In this document: one piece after another, positions 46,951 to 59,119 of the stretch
Layout: each line of letters begins with the position of its first letter
Numbering within the stretch: position 1 is the first letter of the stretch
Origin: Dendrobium chrysotoxum
Taxonomy: Eukaryota > Streptophyta > Magnoliopsida > Asparagales > Orchidaceae
Direction: 5' to 3'
Length of the DNA: 64,000 nucleotides
NCBI GenBank assembly: GCA_019925795.1
Contig: CM034315.1
Coordinates: 9,114,001 to 9,178,000 of the forward strand
Position numbers and translations under genes: made by a program
Notes under the pieces: model-generated
Databases searched by the model: none
What the model saw: the letters and a program-made list of their open reading frames with translations, nothing else
What the model was told of the DNA's origin: nothing

Positions 46951-48968
46951 CGTAAATTACCATTTTGCCCTCTCTCCGTCTTAGATTTCATTTCGCACTT
47001 TCAAAAATAAATTTTTAACTTACTAAAAATTATTTTTAAAATAATAAAAAAATAATCCCAAATAAAATCTTATGCATTTAATTAGGCAGAAATTAACTTT
47101 TCATTTTATTAATATATTTAAAAACAATAATATTTAATATTTGTATTGCTTCAGTCACAACCAAATTATTGTGAATTTAATAAAATAGAGAATTATAATA
47201 CAAAATTGCTATGAATTTCTATACTTAATGAGAACTTGATAAACTAATGTATGAAAATAATGATTTTATAAATAAATAATATTTTAATGTTAAATAAGAC
47301 TTTATGTAATATTTTGAATTAAAACTATTTAAAACTCCCTTATTTTTTAATCTTATTTTAATAATACTAAACAAATAATGCATTGTGCATTTGTAGTTTG
47401 AAGGTTATTTTACTTGTGGAAATAGAAAATTATTAAATTTATACTCATTTGGTTGCTTGAGATATAAAACATTACTCACGAATTAATGTTAATTTATGTT
47501 AGGATTCATTTACCATGGGGAAATTTAACTTATATGCCAATAACATTCAAAATTTAGAAATATGTCAGTTATTTCATTTCCTTTAAAAGTATAGTCGAAA
47601 TTTCTATTCAAACCAAAATACATTTGGATACTTATATCACATTGTATAGAAGAGACTGGCATTTCACCATTTTCACTTTGGCTTTCTCCGTTACAATCAT
47701 TGTTGCATCTTCTTCCAAGTTTCTTCACTCGTGAGGGATTGTGGTAGTGAAGTTGAAATTTTTTTCATTTATCAACTGACTTAAGTATATATAGGTTTTT
47801 TTGGTTTTCTTTGTATATCATAGATTAGGTTATTTTTACGAACTTCTAATGCAAAGTTAGATAAAACATCAAAGTGTGTATTTTATACTTGTTCAAATAT
47901 GTGTGCAAATTATGTTCAGACTTTATTTGAATTATGATCAAACATGATATTATCTTACTAGTTGTCTATTTTTTTCTTTAGAATCGCTACTTATATGTTT
48001 TTTTTATTCATTTGATTATTGTTATTTAAATACTTAAAATTTCCCCATCATGAAAAAAGGGCTGGATCCAACCTTGGGCAAACCTAATCAAAATAACTTA
48101 ATTACTCCAAAATCAATATAGTCTATTCATTATTACTATGGAATGTAAGTTAAAATATTAAACATAGTATTATAAATTATTTTGTAATCTTCTCTACATC
48201 CATTATGTCAAAACATAGAAGAAATTTTATTATATAACAAAATTCACAATAACAAATTATTTGATTCAGTCCTAATACCTATTCAATGCAATTTAAGTTA
48301 TAACCCCTCTTAAAAGAGCTTGGTCCCAAATTTTAAATTTTAGTTCTAGAATAATTATAAGTGCTTAACAATAGTCTCCTCTTCAGCCTCCCACATTGCC
48401 AATCATTCTGACTAATTCTTTTGTGGTATGTATTCTAACAATGGGAATAGATCGACAACAAAACAATTGATCCTCATAATCTAGAGTATGCTCTACTACA
48501 TATTCATGACTTTGATATCCTTGAATTAATAGTAACTCAATTTGAAATATATGAGAACCATTATGCACATAATGCCATAATAAAGAGAAGTGAAAAATAT
48601 TATGCACTACTATAAGTCACGGAGAAAGAAAAAAAAATGATAAGAGATTGTCAGCTCTTTCAATTACTTCCAAAGGTCAAATAATTTGAGGTTGGAGCTT
48701 TCCGCTCTTGTTGAATCTTATAACTCCATGTATAGGTGAAACCTTAAGAAATGCACTATTTTTGACCTCAAACTCATGTTCTTTGTACTTACATCCATTT
48801 TTTTTTTGCTCTAATGCTCATGGATTAAATAATTTTTTCACTAAATTTAATAAATTCTCTTGGTAGCTTAATCCATAAGTTGAGGTCATAAAAGTTTTCT
48901 CTCATCAACCTCAAACTAGCACTGATGAGATTTACACTTTCTTCCATAAAATGGCCTTGTATTGTGTC
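46951..48968. other. AT-rich intergenic DNA upstream of MCM6
   Basis: Very AT-rich, no gene or RNA gene recognised. Short open frames (for example 47525-47728 and 48383-48607, minus) have no family features. The last five bases before 48969 (GTGTC) are the presumed target repeat of the copia element that follows; its partner lies outside the window. Confidence 0.5.
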
Positions 48969-49185
48969 TGATAACAGAGCAAGCACAAAGAACCAAAACG
49001 AGGAACAGTAAAATGAACCTTTGTATATCTGCGTGCTTGCGTATTACATACTATATAATTATATAGGTGTAGTGTGGGATGAGAGCCATGTGTTCTTTAC
49101 AGGTGGATGGTGTGTGATGAAAAGGTTTGTTGTATTTGAACGGTGGAGATGGATAGGAGGCGTTCCACTACTGTTGTCGTTCTCA
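48969..49185 (-). repeat. Candidate 3-prime LTR (about 217 bp) of the outer copia element
   Basis: On the minus strand it begins TGAGAACGACAACAG directly after a G-rich tract (GCTTGCGGGGGGGGC, a likely polypurine tract at 49190-49203) downstream of RNase H, and it ends GTTATCA. Short LTRs are common in several copia lineages. The partner 5-prime LTR lies beyond the window, so the ends are inferred from position and TG/CA alone. Confidence 0.55.
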
Positions 49186-49203
49186 TTAGCCCCCCCCGCA
49201 AGC

Positions 49204-51541
49204 TCACGATGGCTGCTGAACCGTGAGATTGTGTCGTAGTTGCTGGAAACGAGTGGGAGGCAGAGGCTTGGTGAAGATGTTCGCAGTCTGGTCGTCGGAA
49301 GAAATCCTAATGAGCTGAATGGTGCGGGCCTGAACCTGTTCGTGTATAAAGTGATAGTTGATTTCTATATGTTTAGTACGCGCATGGAACACAGGGTTGG
49401 TGGCCAAGGCGATGGCGGACTGACTGTCACAGTGAAGCGGAGTGGGGTAGGGAAGGGGAATGTTGAAGTCTTAAAGCAGACGGTGAATCCATATGATGTC
49501 TGCAGCGGCTGTGGCGAGAGCCCGGTAATCAGCCTCTGTAGATGAGCGAGCGATGGTTGGTTGTTTCTTGACTGTACACGAAATGAGTGTTGCTCCAAGG
49601 TAGGAGCAGTGACCAGTAGTAGACCGTCTTGTGAGAGGGTCGCTGGCCCAGTCTACATCGGTATAGGAATGCAGATGTAGTGGTCCTTTGCGGATGGGAA
49701 GACCAAAGGTGATGGTACCCTTGAGATACCGAAGGAGATGTTTCAGTTGTTGGTGATGCGCAGGCAGCAGATCACGCATATGTTGGCATAGCTGGTTGAC
49801 AGTATAGGCAATATCCGATCGTGTAATGGTGAGGTATTGAAGAGATCCAGTGAAGTGGCGGTAGAGGTCTGAGGAGAAAGGACTGGTGGAGGAAGGAGTT
49901 GAGGATGAACAGGAAGTGGAGATGGGGTTGGATGTTGATTTGCAGTTGAGAAAGCCCGATTTGTTGAGAATAGTAGTCGCATAGACTGTTTGGGAGAGAA
50001 ATAGGTGATCTGAATGATTGGTAATTTGAATGCCGAGGAAAGTGGAAGGAGCACCGAGGTGTTTCATTGAAAATTTGGAGTGTAGGCTTGTTATGACATT
50101 GTGGAGATGAGTGGTGGATGAACATAGATGAGGAGGTAGGTGGAGTGAGTGGAGGAGGTGGAGGTGAAGAGTGAGGGGTCGGCATTGCTTGGTTTAAATC
50201 CCAGAGAGAGAAGGTGATTGGAGAAAGTGGTGAACCACTGACAAGGTGCCTGTCGTAGGCCATAGATGGCTTTGCGAAGTAGACAGACATGATCGGGAAA
50301 GTGAGGATCTTCGAAGCCTTTGGGCTGATGCATATAGATGGTTTCGTCCAAAGGGCCATGGAGGAAGGCGTTCGTCACGTCCATTTGGTGTATGAGCCAA
50401 GTATGGTGTAAGGTGACTGTGAGAAGTACGCGGATGGAGGGCATTTTGGCGACGGGGCTAAAAGTTTCAGTGAAGTTTAGACCAAATTCCTGGTGATTGC
50501 CGAGGGCAACCAGGCGAGCTTTGTAGCGATGAGGGGATCCGTTTGGTTGCGGTTTTAAGCAAAAAGTCCATTTGCAGCCGAGAATAGTGGTTGAGGATGG
50601 TTTTGGAACGAGTGACCAGGTATCCTTCATGCGAATAGCTTGAAATTCTGCTTGCATAGCTTGGTACCAGTGCGGGTGTTGTAGAGCTGCGGCAGTGGAG
50701 ATGGGTTCGGTGGTTGGTTGAGTAATAGAGAGAAGGTCAAGAGGGTGACGAGGCTTGAGGTGGCCTGTTTTGGATCTGGTGATCATGGGATGAAGGGGAG
50801 CAGGGGATAGGGAGGAGGATTCAGGTGAAATCTGTGACGGGGAAGAGATGTCCGGGGATGGAGTTGGGAGAAGTGTTGTGGCTGACGTGGTGATTGGAGT
50901 AGAGGCAGCATGGGTGGTTTGAGTTGCTGAGGAGGGGGTAAGGAGGAACGGGTTTGGTATTGTGGAAGGAGGAACTTGTTGCGGGTTGGTAGTTTTATAG
51001 GGAAAGACAGATTCATCAAATTATACATGGAGGGAAATGTATATTTTTCTGGTGGATTGATCAAGACAGCGATACCCTTTCTGAGTGTCTGAGTATCCAA
51101 GGAAAATACACAAGGTGGAGCAGGGTTGAAATTTATTGCGAGTAGAGGGTGGAAACCAGGGAAAGCAGGCACAACCGAATGTGCGTAGGTGAGAATACAT
51201 GGGAGGTTGATTGTACAGAAGTTGAAATAGGGATTTGAAATTAGTGGCGAGTAGAGGCATTTGGTTGATAAGGTAGACAGCGGTTAGAGCTGCATCTAGC
51301 TAGTACTAGGAAGGGAGGAGCGCTTCCGTTAGTAGAGACCGAGTTGTCTCAATAATGTGACGGTGCTTGTGCTCAGCAAGCCCGTTTTGCTCCGGTATGT
51401 AGGGGCGGCTCGTCTGATGAAGAATTCCATGACTGTGGAAGAAGGTGTTAAGAGACTGGTTTATAACCACAATCAGATCGAAACCTTTTTACTTTGGTGG
51501 AGAGCTGATTTTCTATGAATGTAATAAAAGTAATGACATGA
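49204..51541 (-). pseudogene. Outer copia element pol, 3-prime portion (integrase C-part, RT, RNase H), broken
   Basis: Read from 51541 downward: integrase end with QNGLAEHKHRHI (two stops near 51300), the FGCACFPW...FLGYSDTQKGYRCLD linker region (51260-51021), the MITRSKTG start of the RT region (50786), KARLVALG, MDVTNAFLHG and YGLRQAP. The RT active site is destroyed: the two Asp after Tyr-Val (50121-50126) are His-Pro, and a frameshift follows, with the frame resuming near 50067 (FSMKHLGAPSTFLGIQI). RNase H has DVDWASDPLTRRSTTG and SSTEADYRAL, an in-frame TAA at 49471-49473, then the ARTKHIEINYHFIHEQV end. The element is dead. It is split at 51541 by the 12-kb insertion and continues at 63602-64000. 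Confidence 0.85.
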
Positions 51542-54515
51542 TGTTTGATTGAAAAATATAGTTTGAAAAAGTTTTAATTTTCTTTGGGAAAGTTGAATTC
51601 CTGGAATTTTAATTTTATAATCGAACACTTATTATGAATGATATATCACCTCGAAAGGTAATCATATCGTTCTTTAATAGGATTTGATTACAATATTGAT
51701 ATTTATCCTGATTATTATAATCAAACTCAAGGAGAAACAATATATGATCCCGAAGGATTAAAATGATGTTTAATCCATTGTTTGACTATAATAATCGAGA
51801 TAAGAAGTCATTAATTTCATAATCAAAGTTACGATAATAGTACGATATATCTCCTCGAGAGAAGAGGATATCGTTTATTATCGATCATTTGACAATGACG
51901 ATAATGATTGTTAACTTGACTTTCCCAAAGATAATCAATTAAGGGTTTTAAAAACTTAATTTTAAAAATCTGGTATGGGTTTCTAAATCTCCTACGAGCG
52001 CAAGCCCTCGTAGTTAATTACATCGTTGGAAACCAGAAAATTTTCTATGAATACTCTCCATTAAAATAGCGATACAAATTTCATTTAAAATTTCAAAGAT
52101 TGATATCAAAGGAGGTAGGGACTGAAAATTTAATAGGGATTAGTTCAAGATTGAGCAGTTCTTTCTGGAGTCAAAGGAAGAAGGATATGAGGTGTTTTGA
52201 GATTCTGAATTACTTTAGAAACACCCCCAAACTATCTTAAGTGTTGGGTTTGAATTTGATGGAATGAGATTTAAGTTTAAGTGATCAATTTTATTAGAAA
52301 ATAAGAACTAGATTCCCGGAGGTTGAGGTCTTAAGATTACAAATTTGCCTCAAAATCTAAGTCTAAACTGGGTACTAAAAATCAGTGACCCAGAACCTAA
52401 CTAATGCAATGCAGTCTTGGACTTACCCCGACCTGGATTGGGGAGCCAACTAAACCACCTAAACGCTTCAAAACCATGTGTCCGGTCTTTAAATGTAGAG
52501 TGGGTAGGGACGTTGTTTAAGATTAGTTTAAAGAATTGGGGTCGACATCTAGAGCAGATTCCTAATTGACCCCTTAACATATGTTGGGTAAAATGCTTAA
52601 GTTAGAAATGCAATTAAAGATTAGACTCAAATTTAATTTGTTACTAATGTAATGCATGCTAGTCGACTCGATTAAATGCTTTAAATCAGAATGAAGCAAT
52701 TTTAAAATTAGGCTTAAAAAATATGTTTTATCCTAAAGATTGCACAACATCCCCTTGGACAGAACTGCACCCTAATAGGTCAGGTGGTCTGCCAAAACCC
52801 GCAGGCGGGGAGGTGCCTAATAAGGTAGAGAAGATTCAATATGATGCATGAAAAACTCCCGGCGGGTCCGGACTTACTTCTTAAAAATATTAGAGTTACT
52901 ATTTGAGCCTAAAAATTTTTAAGTTTTGTTTAAGTAGAAATAGTTTTTGACCGTACCCTTACGAGCCTCCGATCAGATTCCAGGCTAAAACAAAGATCGA
53001 CATGCAAAAGCGCCAAAAAATTATTAAAAGCATGTAATCCTAATATCGCAATCAACACATCAATCAAATAATTAAATCAATTAAATAAATATTCAAAATG
53101 AAAGTTCGTAGGTAAGTGCCTTTTAATTATACAACCCAGGGTGTGCAGGAAAAGTAAAGTGGCCAGGTACCACTGACAACAACCCAGATTCTACTCCTAA
53201 GACTCAAGTAACTTTGAGATTTGAGATTCTTCTCATTCTTCACTTCTTCTTCTTCTTGGAACTCCTTGGATCATCGGGTTTAGAAATGGGCTCAACAGAT
53301 TTGAAATAATATTTGGAAACCAATGGAAGTGGCACAAGGTCTGAGGAGGTCATTTGGTTAAAATGACCTATTTGAAACTTAAAGGGCCTTCTTGGTCAAC
53401 TTAGATTGACTTGGTCAACCAGGTTGACCCAAGGTCTTATTTTGGGTTTAATAGGTTGGGTTTGACATTTGAAATTTACTGGAAGTGATTGCATTTGATT
53501 TGGAGCTCATTTGGTTCAAATGACCATTTACACCCTACAGGGGCCTTTTGGTCATTTTGACCCCTGGTCAACTGGGGGTCAATGTGAGTCCAACAAAATG
53601 CAGTTTAATGCTCAGTGGGTCATAATCAAGGGTCTGGAAGTGATTTGAGGGTTTGGAGAAGGCTCCAAGGTCAGGATCCACTGGGTGGCAGGTCCAGTGG
53701 CATATATTGTAAATATTTGAAGGTTTTATAGCCTTTGGATTTCAATTCAGTTTCTGGGGTTAGAGACCTCATAATGAGCTCAAATTTGGCGGGTTGTCTC
53801 TAGAGACATGTCATATCAGTGTGAAACTAACAGACTCTGAATTAGAGGTCATTTGACTGGGGTTTGAGGTGTTCAATGATTTGCTGGAAAAGACTTTCAG
53901 GACTTAGACCTTAAGCCTTAGATTTGATCTGGATTTTTGGTTTTGAGCTGGTTCTTGAGTTTGAATGATAGGGTTTGAACTACTTAAATCATTTATAATC
54001 ATTTAAGTGATTGTAGATGATTAGATAGGATTAAAGTCAGGTCAGAGGCTGTGACAGCTAAATATGGGTTATTTAAAGGTCAGGATTGGTCAGGGATTTG
54101 AATTAACTTGAACTCTGGATTGATTTAAAGTCTGGGTTGGTCTGGAGTTTGAATAAATTTGAGATTTGGATAGATCTAAGATCTAGTAGAATCCTAAGAC
54201 CTAAATTAATCTAGGGAGATCCTAGGGTCCAGAGTAGATCCTAGGGACTGAAGTCTAGGAAGATCCTAGAGTCTAGGAAACCCTAAGGTCTGAGATCTAG
54301 AAGATTCTTAGGATCTAGAATAGATCCTAAAGTCTGGATTCTAGGAAGATCCTAGGGTCTAGATTAGCCTAGAGTTTAATTGGGTTGAGTTTAAAATTAA
54401 TCTAGGATTAAGATTGATTTAAATTTGGTTTGATATTAAAGTCTAGATTGATCTAAGATCAGATTGATCCTAGGGTCTGGATTGGTCCCACTGACCTTAT
54501 ACAAAAATGAGGTCA
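51542..54515 (-). repeat. 3-prime LTR (left copy) of the Tat-like element
   Basis: It matches 60609-63601 over its full length with scattered substitutions and small indels. Its outer border joins the copia integrase at 51541. Its inner border is near 54515, where the two copies diverge (GGTCATAAATAG versus GGTCAACA at the right LTR's outer end). Confidence 0.85.
54185..54480 (-). repeat. Short-motif array in the Tat-like LTR
   Basis: Many close copies of GATCCTAGG, ATCTAG and AGTCTAGG, several of them palindromic or nearly so. On the element's own strand this is the U3 start. The equivalent array in the other LTR is at 63275-63560. Confidence 0.6.
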
Positions 54516-54539
54516 TAAATAGACCCCCAATATGTGTAA

Positions 54540-55440
54540 TAGAATGAAGTTCTATTGTATATATTAGCGTTGACCGAATAGAAAGGTCAAATCTAGAGTT
54601 TTGATCCTAAGGGAAAGAGAAATTTATCCCTGGGGAATCAAGGTTTGACTGGATACTAGGGTAGTGCCACAGAAGGCGTACTCTGCCACTAGTGGGTCTG
54701 GTCCTAAGGGAAAGGAAGAGTCTATCCCTAAAGGAGAAGAAAGTCTGGAGTATCATATAGAAAGGAAGAACTCATAATTATAAAGGATTGAATCTAGAGT
54801 TGATTCTAAAGGAAAAGAAAATCCTAACCCTAGAAGATTGAATTTGAAATGATACGAGGGTAGTGCTGAGGACAGCATACTCTAGCACTAGTAGATCTAG
54901 TCCTAAAGGAAGGGAAAAATCTATCCCTAAAGAAAAAGAAGGTCTGGATGATCGTATAGAAAGGAAGAACTCCTAACTATAGAAGATTGAATTGAAATTT
55001 GATACTAGGGTAGTGCCACGAGGGGCGTACTCCACCACTAGTGAAATTTAATCCTAAGAGTAAGAGAATACTTACTCTGAGGAAAAGAGAACTGGATGAT
55101 CTTATAGGAAGGTAGTATTGCTTCTTATAGGAGATCAGACTTAAAGTTTTGAATTTTGAAACTAGAATGGTGCCGCAGAGGGCGTTATCCATCACTGGTT
55201 TATCTAATCCTAAGGAAAGAAAGCACGATGACTCACATTTATCCTTAAGGAAGAGAAGATTGGAGGACCCTGAGGGAAGGTAGCATTGCTTCCCACAGAA
55301 GGTCGGATCTGAATTTTAAACCTAGGATGGTGCCACAGAGGGCGTGCTCCACCACTAGAAGATCTAAACCTAAGGAAAGAAAGCACGATGACTCACATCT
55401 AACCTTAAAGAAAAGAGGATTGAATGATCCTGAGAGAAAG
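54540..55440. repeat. Degenerate tandem repeat, units about 150-200 bp
   Basis: Five copies are anchored by GTAGTGCCAC-like motifs near 54661, 54860, 55010, 55169 and 55328. Each unit has a GTAGTGCCAC...CCACTAG pair that can fold back and an AAGGAAGAACTC or GGTAGCATTGCTTCC segment. It leads directly into the 48-bp array. Confidence 0.7.
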
Positions 55441-55464
55441 AAGCATTGCTTCGCACAAAATCAG

Positions 55465-56095
55465 GTCTGGAGTGATCGTATATAAAGGAAACTTACTTTA
55501 TATAGAGGATCCGGCCTGGATGATCATATATAGAGGAAACTTACTCTATACAAAGGATCAGATCTGGAATGATCATATGTGAATGAAGCTTGCTTCACAC
55601 AGAAGATCGAGTCTGGATGATCATGTGTAGAGGAAACTTGCTCTACACATAGGATCGAATCTGGATGATCATGTATAGATGAAACTTGCTCTGCATAGAG
55701 GATCGAGTCTGTATGATCATATATAGAGGAAACTTGCTCTATACAGAGGATTGAGTCTGGGTGATCGTATATAGAGGAAACTTGCTCTATACAGAGGATC
55801 GGATCAGGAATGATCATATGTGAAGGAAACTTGCTTCACATAGAGGATCGAGTCTGGATGATCGTATATAGAGAAAACTTGCTCTATATAGAAGATCATG
55901 TCTGAAATGATCACGTGGGAAGGAAACCTACTTCACATAGAGGATCAAGTCTGGAATGATCGTATGTGAAGGAAACTTGCTTCACATAGAGGATCAGATC
56001 TGAATAATCATATGTAGAGGAAACTTGCTCTACATAGAGGATCGGGTCTAGAATGATCATGTATAGAGAAAACTTGCTCTACACAAAGGATCAGA
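55465..56095. repeat. 48-49-bp tandem array, each unit a hairpin
   Basis: About 13 units; the loop motif GAAACTTG or a close variant recurs at 55489, 55537, 55586, 55634, 55682, 55730, 55778, 55827, 55876, 55924, 55973, 56021 and 56070. In most units it is flanked by perfect inverted arms, for example TGTGTAGAG/CTCTACACA, TATGTGAAG/CTTCACATA, TATATAGAG/CTCTATATA, TATGTAGAG/CTCTACATA and TATATAAAG/CTTTATATA. Because 48 is a multiple of three, parts of the minus strand read as a 16-residue repeat, but 49-bp units break that frame. Confidence 0.9.
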
Positions 56096-56099
56096 TTTG

Positions 56100-58210
56100 A
56101 ATTCTGGAATTTTAGATTTGAATGATTTTAAATTTGAAGATTTTTGAATTTGAAGATATTTGAATTTGAAACTTGATTTGACAAATTTGAATTTGAAGGG
56201 TTTTAAATTTGTGATGTGTTTTGAATTTGATTTATTTTGAATTTAAAGTTTATTTGATTTTGATTCATCTTGAATTTGATTTTGAATTTTAAATTTCGAT
56301 TGTGTTTGATTCAATTTTGATTTGTTTGAATTTGATTTTGAATTTCAAAAGTTTTGAGATTTGATTTAAATTTGATTTTAAATTTAAAGTGTTTTGAATT
56401 TGATCTTAAGTGTGACACTCATCTGGCATGGTACTTCCTGAACAATCTCCCCAATATTTGAAAATATTAAGTGGCATTCTTCAGGGTTAATCCGTCAAAG
56501 GGAAATTTCCTCAAAGATCGTCATTGAAATGAACGATCCAGTCAACATTGATTCAAGCTTTCAATCAAAAGCGGTCTCCAAAAGACTACGACCAAATCTC
56601 CTACTTGGGGAGTTCTAAAGTGACACAACTTATCAATATATTGAATCAAATGTGACTTAAAGACTTTCAAACTTTGTTGAGCATGTATTGATTTTTATTT
56701 GATGCCCCTGAGCTCCTTGAATTGGAGTCAAGCACTCTGCTCAATTAGAGTTTGATTTTAAACAGCAAGTCTCAGCTCAAAAAACTATGCTTCTAGATCA
56801 GAATGATCTAGGACCCAGTACAGGGTGTGGTTTGATTATGAATGATAATTTCCAGCGTTATAAAATACTCCTCCAGTGGGATTAAACTTGGACCCAGCAT
56901 AGAGAGTAATTTTATAAAGAAGGCCTTAAAGGAAGGATGCCTATGCGCAAGGACTTACACACATTTCTTAAGGACCAAATTTAAATTTTTATCAAGAGTA
57001 GGAGATTCATTCTTCTTATTGGAAAAATTTCCTCTAGGTACTTGGACCCTATTGGAATGACAAGAGAGAACAAGTTCAGAAGTACATTAAAAAGTTTGAG
57101 TGACCCCAACTAACCTGAAAAGGTTTGAGGATTTAGGTTTTGTTGACCCAGACCAAGTTTCATAGGAACTAAACTGGGGTCTCCCTTGAGTATTTTGAAT
57201 TAAAATTAATTTCAAAGAGGTTTAAGTTGAATATAGAAATTTGATCTTTTCAATTCTCTAGTACAAGAGATTTTTATATCTTGATAGATTATCAATACAC
57301 GGTAAAAATTTTGGATTCAAAATTTATCAAAGTCAAGTAATTTAAAGTTGACTGAGTCTTTTGAGATTAAAATATTTAGAAAAAGGGAGCCTCATTCTTT
57401 TTCTGGTGGCGCATATTATGCATCTTTTGATTTTTAGTGCACTTTGTGCATTTCTTGATTGTTGGTGCATTTTGCGTATTTTTTGAATTCAATTGAATTT
57501 AAGAAGAGGCTATACCTTCTCTATATCAATGCCGGGATTACATCTCAAGTATAAGAGAAGAAAACTCATTCTCTTATGCAAGGACGAATAATCCTCAAGG
57601 CAGGACCCAGTCTTTTAAAATAAATATTGGCTTGACTTTTGAAAATTATTGAACAGATTTTAAACATGCAAGAGATATCTATTAAGATAAAAAAAATTGC
57701 TAGAAATTTGAGAAAATTTTTATTTCAAAAATTAACTTAAGTTTAACATTGATTTTAGTTCAACAATTAAATCAATCCCACAAAAGAGGTGGGAGGGAGG
57801 GGTATTCAAACATTTGATGGAGTCAACAACAACTTTCTCCTGCTTAAGACTTCAAATAGAGGTCAATTTTCATTAAAAAGATGATTCAATTATCTTGAAA
57901 ATTTGAAATCAATACACTTGAGAAATTGGAAACTTTCCTTAAAAAGAAATTGCAAATTTATGTGGTAAGACCCTAGTAGTACGGAATTAAATTCCTACGA
58001 TCTCCTTGGAGGGAGAGACTATTATTGGGTCTGCACTATCCTTAGAAGTCATTACATCACTTTAATCAAAAAGATTTATCTCGATAGGACCCCGTTGAAA
58101 GTTGAATTTTAATGGTATCACTATCTGATATAATCTTAGATTATTTCCCCTCTCTTATTACTAGTGGTCTAGTAATTAGGAGAGTGGCACCCTGAATGAT
58201 TTCTACACCT
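56100..58210. other. Interior of the Tat-like element, no gene recognised
   Basis: 56100-56410 is a low-complexity TTTGAATTTGA zone. 56410-58210 has no supportable gene; the short plus-strand frame at 56842-57060 has no known features. Confidence 0.5.
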
Positions 58211-58214
58211 CCTC

Positions 58215-58730
58215 CTATGTAGGTGATGTAGCGGGGCACATATAGAAACGTGACCTAACATCATCTAGTAGAGTGGATGGGTCATAACCTTCAATTGGGG
58301 GCCTAGGGCCTAGTGTTGGTGTTTGTTCAGTTCTAGTTTGATTATTTATCGCCATGTAGTAGTCAAGAAGATGTATTGAAGATCGCACTCTCATTTCTGT
58401 AACCTCCTTCCTTTGAGCAACAAGAGAAGGGTGAAAATGATTTTCACTAGGGAAGGGGTACGTAGAAGGAGCAATGAACTTTTTAGTGGCCTTTGACTTG
58501 ACGTGCTTTAAGGCTTTCGTCTCAGCAGTCTTTCTGGCCTTAACAGCCTTCTTTCTGACTCTATGAAGGTAGTTCTTCATTTTGTTCTTGCTGACCTTGC
58601 TAATGATAGGGGTGCTAGAACTTGACCTAATCTCAGGCTGAGATGGTAGCTCTTCTATCGTTATTGAGTTCTGGTTCTTATCCACCTGGGCAGAAGGTAC
58701 AATGGATAAAGGGGCGACATCGGCCTCCAT
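58215..58730 (-). CDS. Basic ORF of unknown function in the Tat-like element
   Basis: 171 residues from the ATG at 58730, minus strand. The middle is strongly basic (KNKMKNYLHRVRKKAVKARK, then a further Lys-rich stretch ending KSKATKKF), followed by a Pro/Ser segment and the end PPIEGYDPSTLLDDVRSRFY. The same frame is open upstream to about 58938 except for one TGA (58752-58754), so the ancestral ORF may have been about 240 residues. It lies on the side of the primer site, where Tat/Ogre elements can carry an additional ORF before gag, but I cannot show homology. The basic region could bind nucleic acid. Confidence 0.45.
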   Translation of the reverse strand: MEADVAPLSIVPSAQVDKNQNSITIEELPSQPEIRSSSSTPIISKVSKNKMKNYLHRVRKKAVKARKTAETKALKHVKSKATKKFIAPSTYPFPSENHFHPSLVAQRKEVTEMRVRSSIHLLDYYMAINNQTRTEQTPTLGPRPPIEGYDPSTLLDDVRSRFYMCPATSPT

Positions 58731-59119
58731 CTCGGAGATGGGGAAGTCAACTCATGTAATCTCAACCAAGGGGACATTCATTGGTATTCCGACAGACAGA
58801 TAAATCATTTCTTCTTCGTCGACTGATAACTTAAAGTCTTGGAATTGCATTTCAAACTGGATGAAATTACTAGAAGTGATTTCTTCGACTATCAAATTTC
58901 TATCTAGAGAGAAGATGAGTTTCCCAGCCATTTGAGTGCTTAAATCATGAAATTAATGAACAATGATTTGAATTAGTTAATCTTGAATTTGAATTTGAAT
59001 TAAAACTTAATTAAAGTTATTCAAAATTTGATAATTCAATCATGTTAAGTTTAGATTCAAAGTAGTGGTTCGTAGAATTGACAAGGACTTAAGGGTTGAA
59101 CCCGACACTTTCGCTACAC

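Noticed and set aside
55524..55817. Minus-strand frame encoding a 16-residue repeat
   Set aside because: It exists because the DNA unit is 48 bp; 49-bp units break the frame, and the conserved feature is the hairpin, not the protein.
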